This document shows positions 36,481 to 47,552 of a stretch of DNA of 64,000 nt, piece by piece. Both the position numbers and the translations under genes were made by a program. Positions within the stretch are counted from its first letter, which is position 1. The number at the start of each line of letters is the position of its first letter. Source of the stretch: Adiantum capillus-veneris (Eukaryota > Streptophyta > Polypodiopsida > Polypodiales > Pteridaceae). The stretch covers positions 5,889,001 to 5,953,000 of the forward strand of contig CM043942.1 in NCBI GenBank assembly GCA_014529385.2, given 5' to 3'. The notes below the pieces were generated by a model. That model ran no database searches and had not been told where the DNA came from. It saw only the letters and a program-made list of their open reading frames with translations.

Positions 36481-37278
36481 TCATTTTTGTTCAATAGCAC
36501 ACCACTTGGACTGTTTAGCCTGAGGTTTGACGTACAGGTTAATCTTTTTTAGCACTTCCTCTACAAGCTGCTCCTGGCTTACAGCTACTTCTCCTTTTGG
36601 TGCCGTCTTAGCGGACTTGCTTCCACTTTGTTGTGAGGATGAATCATCGTCAAGATCCTTGAATTCACCCTCCTTGTAGACCACACAATTGTCTACAAGG
36701 TAAAGAGCCTCCTTAGTTAACTCATTTAATGTCGTGCTCCTCTTCATATGGAAGTCCTTCTGGAGATCTGCATTCCTCAGTCCTTGGATAAATATAAGCA
36801 TAAGTCTGGACTGAGTTAGCAGTCCTTTCACAGGGCAGAAAACATATCTTTTTAGTCGTAAGGCTGCCTTTCGCACAGATTCCCCGTCTTTTTGTTCGAA
36901 TTTATGGATTTGTGAGACTGTATTATGAGCTATCCCCCTTTGTGAGAATTCCTCAATAAACTCGTCAAACACCTTCTCCATAGACTCAAAGCCTCTACGC
37001 TCCACAGAGTCAAACCAAGTAGCATCATCCTCCTCCAGGGTTAGTCCAAACCCTGCAAATTGGGTAGGGAAGTGTAACACCTCTTCAGCTCTAATTACAC
37101 TCACAAAGGCTACTACATGATCTCTAGGATCTCTGTTTCCCGTGTATTTCTTGTTTACCCATTTTTGCACTTGAGAAGGTCTAATTCTACGATGGTCTAC
37201 AAATCTCATCATTGGATCTCCTCGTCCCAATCTATATACCTCGTCTGGCCTTCTGTAGTGGGCGGGTTCCTCTCCCAT
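36481..37278 (-). pseudogene. G2 Gag (retrotransposon gag domain)
   Basis: 265 codons. FVDHRRIRPSQVQKWVNKKY, then ATWFDSVERRGFESMEKVFD, EFSQRGIAHNTVSQIHKFEQ and KGLLTQSRLMLIFIQGLRNA follow the pattern of the plant retrotransposon gag/capsid domain (W-F, then F...F...R, then Q-x-E-ES-V, then F-I-x-GL). The C-terminal ~60 residues are acidic and then lysine-rich before the zinc knuckles. Forms the virus-like particle. Joined upstream to the 38291-37494 frame by a frameshift in 37280-37490. Confidence 0.85.
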
Positions 37279-37493
37279 GGTGCTCCTAAGCCGTAATTTC
37301 TGACGGTTATTGCAAGAGATGGTTCATCTCTTCGAACTCGTTCTATGGGTGGTCTTCCAGGCTCTGTTGACCCTTGAGTTTTTGGCTTACTCTCACCATG
37401 ATACCATGAATAGAGTGGTGGTTCTTGTAAATCCCTTAGCCCTCGTGCATCTGGATAACCATCTCGGTTTCGGTCTTGTTCTAATGTTGCACT

Positions 37494-38291
37494 CTATCGA
37501 AGCCATGCCTGCAATGATGGTTGGGTTGCTGGTTGGTTTTGGTAGTTGAATGTGTGCTGTCGGGTAGAATGTGAGGTCGCGTCGTACTCTTTTGAAAATG
37601 GATTTGTCGACTTGCTAGGGGTGTAGGTGGCTCTTGGCATTTCTTCGAGGGCATATGTTGATGCTTCTGGAACTGTTGCCTTTTCTACCTTCTCTGGGAG
37701 AATACATTTGTATTCTAGCCCGTACCTATCAACAAAAACGATATCCTTCCCCATAGAAATTTCATAAGAGAATAAGTAAAGAACCTTGTCTTTGCTTAAT
37801 TCGTTTGGGTAGGGTTCTTTGCAACGGAAGTAAGAGACTATTCCCTCGCTCTCATGCTTGTAAATTCCCACATTCTCATTATAGGTTGAGACCCTGGTTG
37901 TTTTCTTATCATACATAAAAAGAGCTCCAGGTCGATCAATTTTTGGAGGTGGTTCTTGAGTTTCCGAAACCATCTCTCCTTTTGCCACGTTATCTCCATA
38001 TCTATTGTAATCCTCAGGGTTACTAACTATCAGATAGTGGTTCCCCTTTTCGTCTCGCAATCTATCCCCATCATCATAGACTCGAATTATCTCCAGTCTC
38101 TGAGCGGGTCTTTCTTCAATACAAATACACTTGCGTCCTCGATAGTCGGCATAAACTAGGGCTCCCCTCAAGTTTGTTCCTTCTAAGAAGATTATAGTGA
38201 ACTTGGAATCGTTCAAAGGATTTTGGGAGGTGCTTCCTCCTAGCATTGGTCCTTCATTGGAAAAACCTCCTTGCTGTTGACTACCCATCAT
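37494..38291 (-). pseudogene. G2 unknown ORF upstream of the Gag core
   Basis: 265 codons from MMGSQQQGGFSNEGPMLGGS. Not recognised. The middle part looks globular and beta-rich (FTIIFLEGTNLRGALVYADY, KCICIEERPAQRLEIIRVYD, KDIVFVDRYGLEYKCILPEK). The end is polar and Ser/Gln/Pro-rich (KSTNPFSKEYDATSHSTRQH). It lies between the leader and the Gag core, so it may be the Gag N-terminus or a separate ORF1 of the kind found before gag in Tat/Ogre elements. The next ~215 bases continue in a shifted frame to Gag. Confidence 0.65.
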
Positions 38292-40252
38292 GAAGAAGGA
38301 TTTGTCTGATGAAGTGTCAGTATCACTACCCTCCTCAATAATCGGTGCTAGTGGATCTAGCCTTGCCTAAGTTACACTCTCCTCGGTGGACACTAAGCTA
38401 CCCTGATCACCTGCCACCTTTTGGTCTCTAAAAATGTGTCTTCCTGATCTTAAATTCATCAAACTTAGCAATGCAACTTAACACAAATTCAACCACTCAC
38501 CTGGCAAAGGACCAGTTTCCGCACAACTTCTTGCTTTGCCGTTGAATATACCTGTACACAAGCGTTTAATTTCGGCAATCGAATCAAAGCATTTAACCGC
38601 TAGAGGTGATTTTAGTAATGATTGGTATAACTAGAGAGTTAACCTCAACCACTACTATATTTATACACTTTTGATGTTCTAGATTAGGTCTGCTAATCTG
38701 GAACTGTACTTCCCTCGGGAGTTGGTCAATTTACATGAAAAGTCTTAATTCCGTCTTTGCTTCGTCAGAAGGTCAAACAAGGTCCAAATTCACTTCTGAA
38801 AGAAGTTCTAGAACTCTTAAGTCAATTGGAACATCATTGTACGTCCTCAGTCAAATTTTTCACTTCCCTAAGCCCCAGTAGACATCCTACGCGTAGGATG
38901 TCTCCTACTCTGTTTTTCCTGGTTTTTGCACTATAGAATCCCCTTGATGTGTTGAGTCCACAGTTGTTTTTACTTTTTGATTTGGAAACCTATAAGTTGG
39001 TCAATGGATCATAAATCTGTTCCAGCAGCCTGATGTTGGTCTGACCAGTCAAATCAACTCCAATTTGGACCAATATTGACTAGGAGGCTTGCCTAAGGCT
39101 ATACAACACCCTACTATGCCTACAGTCAGTTTCTGGCTTCAATTTCATGCATTGGACATTCTACGTGTAGCATGTCTAACTGATCCAAATGACTTCAAAT
39201 GCAAAGCACAGACTCCCCTTAAGGTGCTGATCACTTTGGTCTGCTCAAATCAGGGTTTGGAGTGCCAAATCACACAAAACACATCCTACGCGTAGGATGT
39301 CTATTTGGCCTGTTTGACCCCAGACTTGAGCCAGAGCTTCCCCTTGATGTCAGCAACTCAATGCTATGCTTAGATTTTGGTTTGGATTTCAAAAGACCCC
39401 AATTTTAGTTGTCCTAGCCCTTTTCAGTCAAAAATGCTAAAGTCTGCTTAAAACCCAATTTTCTCACCCAATTGAGATAAAACCCTTCTCAGGCACTCAA
39501 TAAATCATGCAGATCATGCTCATGTAGCCATCCTATGGTTTTGGTCTTAAAATAATGCCTTGGCACAATTTGGGTAGGATGTCTGGTAATTCTATCTATC
39601 TGGCCTTATCCTGTCAAGATATGGTCAAATTTCCACTTTCCATGTGAAAATAGGGTAAAACCTACCTTCTGAACACATTGGTCAACTCAAAATTTCAAAA
39701 TTTTCACCAGATCAGCCTGTACACATCCCATGCGTAGGATGTCTCCTGGCTTAAAATTTAATTTTTTCCTGACAGAAATGCTCCTGATGCTCTGCAGCTC
39801 TCTCAGAAACACTCACAGCAACTTTTGAACTTCACTTCAGCTTTCAAACCCTCTTTTGCGTCTTTTACAACCTTGTGATGAACCTAATAAGCAAGTATAA
39901 CATGCATGAAGTGCTCCAGATCATAAATCATGATGTCCTACTTACCCTACTCCTACTCATCATGTGAGATGGTGATAATGGTGTTTTGGTTGCTTCCTGG
40001 CCTCTCTGGACTCTCAAGCTCTCCTTTCACCGCTTCTACCACTCAAACTCCTACTCTCTACACCACAACTCAACTAATACCTAAGTCTACCTAAGTCGAA
40101 GGATCTAGGCCAGACACACGCTCCCTAGACTCCTCCTAAGACCTAAAGAGTCTCCCACCCTCTGATCCTATCTAAATGTAAAACGAGACTCTAGCAAGCC
40201 AGAGAATCCCTATCCTCAATGACTAGTCTCGGTCACCTACCTAGGGTTTCCG
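38292..40252 (-). other. G2 5' leader, non-coding, with palindrome copies
   Basis: About 2 kb between the primer site and the first ORF. Palindrome copies lie at 38880-38903 (perfect), 39154-39177 (about 4 mismatches), 39279-39302 (1 mismatch) and 39721-39744 (about 3 mismatches), with a half-site near 39572. A CCCCTT(G/A)A(T/G)GT segment follows several copies about 60 bp on, so parts are diverged tandem repeats. No coding frame is convincing. Confidence 0.75.
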
Positions 40253-40270
40253 TCCCCGGCAACGGTGCCA
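40253..40270 (-). promoter_or_regulatory. G2 primer-binding site (tRNA-Asp type)
   Basis: Minus strand TGGCACCGTTGCCGGGGA begins 2 bp inside the 5' LTR edge. It matches the plant tRNA-Asp primer site known from Athila-type elements at all but one base (A for G at position 5). The match is from memory and should be checked. Confidence 0.8.
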
Positions 40271-40271
40271 A

Positions 40272-41187
40272 TGTTGGCGGATACGCCGCGACGGACGTCA
40301 GCACAGCGAGAACTCACCTAACAAGATTTGTCAGCTAAGGACGAAGCTCGACCCGTAGGCGTGTGGAAGCAAGCATAGGGTGTCAACCGACACTCGACTG
40401 ACTCTCGACTAATTCCTACAGAGGTTTCTACCCAATGTCTAAGCTACAGCCTTCAGGAGTGCATAAGAGGAGATTTCCTACAACGCTTCCAAGAGCCAAA
40501 TACCCATCGAACGGTCTCGAAACGCCATAGAACTTGAAGGAGACCCTACTAACACCAATAGGTCGCTCTCCCTAAGGTCCATGAACCAAAATCCCAACCC
40601 TAAACACCTGGTGCAAAATCACGTAGGATGTCTGCACAAAATTTGCAGGTCGTCGTTTCCGAAAACTAAAGTGCCTAATGTGTAGCTCTACTCAATGCGA
40701 ACGCGTGGATATGTTGAAATGCGAAAACGGATATCGTATGCTCACCGCATCACCAGATGAAGCTCGTAGGTCGTGCTCGCAAAACCAGACCGTACGCCCA
40801 CAATGTAGGTATTGGCGCGTAGCTCTCATTGGGGGCAACACCCTTCACTTCTTCGCACTCGATTCCGACCACCGGTGCGTGCGTAGCGTCAAGATGAAAC
40901 TCTCTCTCTCTCTTGTACACAGTACGCTCACTCACCAACATAGCTTTTTAAAATGACAAAGGTTTTTTCATTAAGGTCAAAAAGTGGTATAAATACCTTA
41001 CAATCTCAAACCCTAATGTTCCAATTTAACCATCTACTCAATCTAAATGTCAAAAATGGAATACAATCTGGAAGCTTCTGTAAGCCCAACTATTTACAAA
41101 GGTGAAATGTCGGTTTTTCTCAATAAATGAATAATTACAAAAAATAATATTCCGTCGAGCTCCATAGGGTGTGTCCCGCTACTAACA
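40272..41187 (-). mobile_element. G2 5' LTR
   Basis: 916 bp, starting TGTTGGCGGA and ending CTACTAACA on the plus strand. It carries the transcription start for the minus-strand element. It differs from the 3' LTR by about 12 changes in the first ~190 bases (my count by eye), mostly transitions. It contains the half-palindrome near 40619. Confidence 0.92.
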
Positions 41188-41192
41188 ATGGT
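41188..41192. repeat. Target-site duplication of G2 (right)
   Basis: ATGGT, identical to 21816-21820. A 5-bp duplication is normal for gypsy integrases. Confidence 0.9.
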
Positions 41193-42206
41193 GATGGCGG
41201 GCAAAGGAGCAGAGGGAGATAGCTTTGGTACACCTGCTAGAGGCCGTGAGAGAAGGAGAGCCGTAGTGATAGATTTTTCTCCCCTTCTCAGCGTAAACTT
41301 AACAAACTCGATTGCTCGCAAAACCATGTAGGTCCCCATGCAGCTTCTCCCTGTTAAGCAATGCTACACACGGTGCTTCTTCTTGGTCCAAAGGCCGACT
41401 TAGAGTACCTTCATGAACGCCCTTTTCTAAATTTGGCTCCTCACCAAGTTTAGCTCTGATACCACTCTAAGATCAGAAGGAGTCTAAACCTCCACTCTCT
41501 GCCCATTGACTATTGAGCCTATTCAGGCTGGCCTTTGGCCTCTATCCCTGGGTCTGACATGAGCATGGTGGAGAATAGCAAAGGAAAATAAAAAATGCAA
41601 AGCCTCGATATGGTCTTGAAATTAATAGCCTCATCAAGATCCAATGTGAACTACCAAGAGGGTAGGTGATAAAGCAGAAGTGGGAGGTTACACCATCACA
41701 AAGAGATCCTCAAAGTTTAGCAAACAAAAGACTAGGAGGCCACTCAAGTGGGGTCATACCAAACCAAGCACTCCTCACAAGAGTTAGTAGGTTAGGATGG
41801 CAACAGAGTAGGAAGCCATTCCCACTTGATAGGCACCCTATAGGAGTTTAAATGTGAAAAGCATCAAGGAGAAGTGTTCTTATGCGGAGGGGAAAAGAGA
41901 GAGCAAAAACCCAAGATTACAAAAAGTAAAATATTTTTTAAAGGGTAAATATATAAGTTCAACAAAGAGAAAACCTGTCTATAGACCCAAAATAGGTGGC
42001 AAAGAGAGTATTAAAACTAAAGAATAAGGGTCATTTTAGTAGCACAAGTATTTGTTGCATAGTAGAGAGCACTAATATTAGATCTAGGAGAGATTGAAAT
42101 GTTGCAAGTGACATGGGGATAACCACTCATGCAGTATATGTTAGAGAAGAGTAATGGATGTGAAGGTAGGTGATTGGTCAAATGAGAGTCCTTTCAAGTA
42201 GCACTA
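41193..42206. other. Flank of G2, with an orphan minus-strand primer-binding-like site; no gene
   Basis: A perfect iMet-type site (TGGTATCAGAGC on the minus strand) lies at 41453-41464. This suggests that the 5' end of a minus-strand LTR element lies to the right of it, with internal sequence to the left that G2 then interrupted. I could not confirm an LTR. No coding frame is convincing. Confidence 0.4.
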
Positions 42207-42207
42207 G

Positions 42208-42273
<66 letters not shown>

Positions 42274-42334
42274 GTTGTTGTTGTTGTTGTTGTAAGATAC
42301 TACCTCGAGGGGGGGGGGGGGGGGGGGGGGGGGG
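42207..42334. repeat. (GT)n, (TTG)n and poly-G (26 G) cluster
   Basis: (GT)n with one interruption runs to 42270, then TTG repeats to 42292, a short unique stretch, and 26 consecutive G at 42309-42334. Confidence 0.95.
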
Positions 42335-42344
42335 ACTCACTATA

Positions 42345-45107
42345 ATTTAAAAAAACCTATCACGTGGGCTCAATAGTAGGGATTATTTTATTCTATATTT
42401 TTTCACATTTTCACATATAAAAGGGTGTTGAAAAAATGACCTTGAAAAAAAATGACAAATTGAACAGAAAAAGGGTCCCTTTTATTGGTTTAAAAATTCA
42501 CAACAGCTAAGGGGTTTCCTAATAGTCCTTAAACGCTACATATAGTGACCCCTTGAGGATATTACTTATACACAAAAGAACATTTTGTCAAGACAATTGA
42601 CTTTAGATATAAGGAAGGTGGTTTGCACAAAAACGATTTTGCATTTGACTCATTTTTGTACAATATGATCAGAATGAAATAACAATCCAATTATCCTATA
42701 CATCCAGACTAAAACATTCTACAAAGATGAAAGATGTCTTCATCTCCAAGGTCAAAGATAAATCTTTTTAAGCAAAGATGGAATTCTCACCTACATCCAT
42801 ATAGACAAGACAACACATTCTATTAGACTTGGCTACGTATAACAAGTGTCAAAGAACCATGAGTTGTTATCCATGTCATATTTAAAAATTATTAGACAAG
42901 CTACAATCCTATATGTGCAAAAGTATTTAAACTAACAAAATGATCAGCATTAAGCTTAGAAACTCATCGTTTTGTTCGAAGCTTATTGCACAATTTGAAA
43001 ATATTGAAAAAATAACTGTTATTCTCCAAGAAGCTTGGAGCTTCTTTTTATATCCTTGATTCATCATTGAATCCAAGTAACCAAGTAAATCAAATGAAGT
43101 AATCTAGCCTACTAAGTGATATGGTTCTTGGCTTGTTAGTTCATTAGTAGGTTATCAAAAATCAATCTTTCTAGATGCAACTTACCAAATGCAAGGTAAT
43201 CATAATGTTAGGAAGTGCAAAAAACAAACGTAATATAAATCCATCCTGCCATAAATCGGGTTAAATTTACTTAATTAGGAAGATTCATTGCCAAAAAGCC
43301 ATCCAAGTAGAAAATAAGATCAGCCAAGAGCTAGAAGTTGAAACGGCAGTTCAAGTATCAAGAAACAAGGATTAGTTGTAAAGTCCCATTCCAAATTACT
43401 TTCATCTTTGCAAAGTCCATCCGAGAATCTTAGTAGGCCCAATGAATACCTAATGTTGTCATCAAGTCAACAACTTCACGAAAGAACAATGAATTTCCTC
43501 CCTTGGAATACTCTTATGATCCCTCTTAAATGGTGCACCCATAATCTTTTTTCATTTCAATGCAGTAAGATTAATGACTATTTCGGATAGGAGCATCCAA
43601 GTAATTAGTGTTTTAAGCTTGTTAATTCATGATTAATTTTCCAAAAAGCAAGCAAGGCCCATACTTATTACTTCAAAGCTTAGCAGATATTCTTAAAGCA
43701 TTATTGATGGGATATGATCATTAAGGACCAATCAAGCAAGGCCAAATGAGTTTACATTCATGTAAAAAACGACAACCATAAATTAGTAAGAGCCACAAGG
43801 TATCCAACAAGCCCATGAACAACTTTAAGCCATGTGCCAAGGGCAAATTCTTTTCACCAAGAGGAAGCCATAAACAAGCTTAGCTCTAGCTTAGGTCTAA
43901 ATAGCCTAGGTTGGCAAAACAAAAACCAATATAAACAATTACAATAAAGACCAGTGCAAGGAACCATGTAGCTTCAAAAGTAATCCAAAAAATTAACAAC
44001 ACTCTAGTGCTTCTAACATTCCAAGCTTCTTTACAGGAAAAAACAAGATATTGTACTCTAATAATGGTTCCTGATCAGAAGGAACCATCAAAGAATTTGG
44101 GCAAATCCTTTGCACTAGTAGCCAAGTACATCAGCCACCATCAAAAACAAACCAGCAAGAGCAACATTCCCACCATTAGACCAACAAAACGATGCTAAAA
44201 CCATCCCCAAAAATTAGTGTCATGGTAAAAGACCAAAATCAAGCATGTCAACCAGGAGTCAAAGCACCCCAATCAAGCCATAGTGTTCCATGTCCTCAAG
44301 ACATCAAAAGCTTAGCCTAGGAAGAAGTTCCGTGTATTTTTCAAACATTTTTTTTAAAAGTGTATTAGAATATCATCAGCATTATTGTAAGAACTCATCA
44401 TTTCAATGCTCAAAGCTAATCGATTCTAGAAAGCTCGAAGATCCTTAGAAGAGTAAAAACACAAAACACTCAGAGTATTGTACAGGTTTACTAATCCCAA
44501 CAATAAACCAAAGTGGTGCCAAACATTATTTTTAGAAGTGTATTAGAATATCATCAACATTATTGTAAGAACTCATCATTTCAGTGCTCAAAGCTAATCG
44601 ATTCTAGAAAGCTCGGAGATTCTCAGAAGAGTAAAAACACAAAACACTCAAAGTATTGTACAAGTTTACTAATCCCAACAATAAACCAAAGTGGTGCCAA
44701 AACCAATAGGTAAGGAGTCGTATTAAATGACCAACAACCAACCAATAAAAATGATAGATCACAGTTATGTAACTTGTATCATGCTAAAAACTCCATTCAT
44801 GTCAAAGCAATGAGCTAGTGGCCATTACCAATCAAGTTCAGCACCGACAATCCACCATGCACATTTCAATATAATTGTAATCCACTAGCCAAGTCCTATC
44901 TAAAAATTTAGAGTGTTGAAGAGATTGCAACAACATCAACACTAGCCAACCAGATGTGTAGAGGCATGCAAAACCAAAAGAGGTGATGTTGATCCTCTTT
45001 ATGCATAACTAATAGTCACAAAAAATCCATGAATGCAAAACTACATGATCAAATTGCTTTGGAAGTCATCCACATGCAATGTCAATAGAGGGGATGCTCA
45101 ACATCCT

Positions 45108-45112
<5 letters not shown>
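42345..45112. other. AT-rich gene-free DNA
   Basis: No coding frame above background and no retroelement protein motif on either strand. The only internal structure is the tandem duplication at 44343-44701. It may be old repeat sequence. Confidence 0.6.
44343..44701. repeat. Tandem duplication, 178-bp period
   Basis: Units 44343-44520 and 44521 to about 44701 share long identical stretches (GTGTATTAGAATATCATCA, GCTAATCGATTCTAGAAAGC, AGTAAAAACACAAAACACTC). They differ at about a dozen positions. Confidence 0.92.

Positions 45113-45190
<78 letters not shown>
45113..45190. repeat. Compound (GT)n(GA)n microsatellite
   Basis: GT repeats (45113-45141) pass directly into GA repeats (45142-45190). 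Confidence 0.97.
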
Positions 45191-45191
<1 letters not shown>

Positions 45192-47071
45192 AATCAAGCC
45201 CCAAGTGTAAGTAACAGAGGTCTAGCAATGCATAATCAAAGGCAAGCACTTTTACATGTGTTCTTTGTACACATGTTAATCAACATGAAAAGAGGATGTG
45301 GATGCCCAACATCCTTACGCAAGTGGTTTAACACCATTAGAGACTTGAATTTGATCAAAGAGAAAGCAGTCGTTACAATACCTTGAATAGAGAAGAACAT
45401 AGAACCATCCACCAAGACAAGTCTCAACCAATGTAGCACTATTGTCATTAAGGGGAGGAGGGGCAATCAATGCACTAAGGAGGTCGATGCACTAAGGAGG
45501 TCGCCCCGTCAACCCATCAGAGGGAAAGGGAGACATTGGGGTACTCTAAGGGTGATGTGGAATCACAATACAGAGGGGAAAAGATGAACAAGCCATGTGG
45601 TGTAGCATCAAGCAGAGAGGGGAGCGCGATTCAACGAGCAACAAATCCATATATAAGCAATACAAAATATGCAAGTCAAGGAGCAAGGGAGAGAAAAAGT
45701 CGGGCCACATTAAAGTTACCACCATCTTTTATATTTTAAGGGGAGTATCCCATTAAGTCGTCCACAATTAGGAGTGAGCCAAGGTATCCTGCATAGGGCA
45801 TAGGTGTACAAACATCTGTACGATCTATTGGTCGGTCGCTTATGTGTCTTTAGGCAATAGGGTGAGGAGGAAATCTAGCAACCCATGGACTGTAAAGTTT
45901 TTAAAACTCATTGAGCAACAGAGACACTCATGAGACCATTGAGCAACCCTCCTGACTAGGAGAATAGGGTGTAATGAGACAAGAGTCGAACACAAGCAAT
46001 AAATGCCACTTCATTCCCCAAGGCACCCAAAGAGGAGCATCCCATAAAATTAATATGAGAAGTATTAAGAGGGCAACCCGAGCAAGACAAGCAAGTCATG
46101 ATATACACGTAGTTGTGTAAAAGGCCTCTTCGAATGCCAACAGGTAGCACCGACAGGGCCAACGATGTGCTCAGGATCAAACAATACCAAAACAGCATTT
46201 CTCACTTATTGTCAAAAGCCACAACCTATCCAAAATGATTGGATAAGCATTATCCCCAAGTGGTGGGGGTGATGACGGGGGATCTTGGTCGACAATGGCA
46301 AGGGGGCAATGGAAGCTTGATGTTGGTAGCAACTTGGTGATGGAGTGTTAGATAAAAAATTTAAAAAACTCACCTCTAAAGAATTCGCTCCATTTCTTAA
46401 CTTGTGTCTTTGCTACTTTTAACATGACTTACTCAATTTATGAAATTATGCTTTAAGCAAACCAAAGACACAGAATGCAAACCAATGGGACAGGGAAATA
46501 TCTCTTGAGAGCCATGTCTTACTTTGGGCTAGCAAACTAGAAAAGGCAGAATGTATAAATTGAACCTACAAGCACCAGTAGGAGTAGGTGTGCACAAATG
46601 TTTCATTAGACAAAATGTGTGAAGATGCCTTGAATATCAAGGTAAGATGTAAGATAAAGAAACACGGTCAATACGATTTCGGTGTCAGCCAATCCACAAA
46701 ATGTAACTATCTTAGATGTGAGACGTGTGTCATGATCCCTAGAGGCAACTGATGTGCTTTTGAGGTTATTGTACATTCCATCTCGGCTATTGAGGTTATT
46801 GAGTATGGAAAGAAAACAAAAACTATGGGAAGGTAGGGCAAAATGAGCACACATTGTGTGAACTCGAGGCCACATCTATATATACAATTGCAATGTAGTG
46901 TATAATTGTCCTTGGGACTTTCCAATGTCATGAGCCTCTTCATTTTCTTGCCTCTTCACCCTTCACCTTTGCATTTGAGGTGTTATGAAAAGTTTGAGAC
47001 TTTCGTGACTCCCTTTTGTTCTGACAAGACATACTTTGCCATGACCATTGGGACACTCAAGCAAAGGAGCG

Positions 47072-47122
<51 letters not shown>

Positions 47123-47552
47123 TGGCTGAAGGCAAGCAAAGGCTTAAGGACAAAGCAAAATTGAGCTTTTCCAACAAGCAGAGTCTCTAAAACTCTGCTT
47201 TACTCTTCATGTGCTCGCCAAGAGGAAATTAAGTAGTTAGTTCCACCAGGATGCAACAGGAGAGAGCACATTGCAAAACTTAGCAAGCTTGCCAAAAGGG
47301 CCTCTTGGCAAGCACCACACAAACGGTACACAGACAGTGAGTGCATTACAACATAAGAGACTTGGGCTTTTGTCTTTGTTAGATCAATACCGATGAGGGA
47401 CGTGTGTTGCTTGGCGGACCAAAATACCCTCAGTTCAGCGTACACTCGGTAAAGAAGGATTCTTATTCATTTATTGAACAAGCTCGTGAGGCTAATCCCC
47501 AGCAGGAATGAGACTAGATGCAAATCATAAAGTCAGTACCAGATCACACAGC
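45191..47552. other. Intergenic region downstream of the naphthoate synthase gene
   Basis: No supported gene. It contains a (GA)n tract at 47079-47117. The last ~150 bases before 47552 are the likely 3' UTR of the gene on the minus strand. Confidence 0.6.
47470..47475 (-). terminator. Candidate polyadenylation signal AATAAA of the naphthoate synthase gene
   Basis: AATAAA on the minus strand about 78 bases past the stop codon, a normal distance for a plant near-upstream element. Inferred from the motif only. Confidence 0.5.

Larger units (their letters stand above)
21821..41187 (-). mobile_element. Complete giant Ty3/gypsy retrotransposon G2 (19,367 bp)
   Basis: LTRs of 915 and 916 bp start TGTTGGCGGA and end CTACTAACA on the plus strand and are flanked by ATGGT on both sides. 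Inside are a tRNA-Asp-type primer site, a G-rich polypurine tract and, in minus-strand order, Gag, zinc knuckles, protease, RT, RNase H and integrase. Unusually, about 7.4 kb of further sequence follows integrase: a protease-like/W-P-K-rich segment, a ~285-bp tandem array and a ~3.4-kb block of unknown ORFs. The order RT-RNase H-integrase makes it Ty3/gypsy. The tRNA-Asp primer and a 3' extra ORF recall Athila-type elements, but the RT does not look typical of them. Polyproteins are broken by stops and frameshifts. The first ~190 LTR bases show about 12 differences, so the insertion is not very recent. Confidence 0.92.

Noticed and set aside
42334-42344. GACTCACTATA, part of the T7 promoter sequence
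   Set aside because: Only 11 of the core bases match, and it is followed by ATTTAA rather than GGG. The context is plant repeat DNA next to a poly-G run, so it is coincidence.
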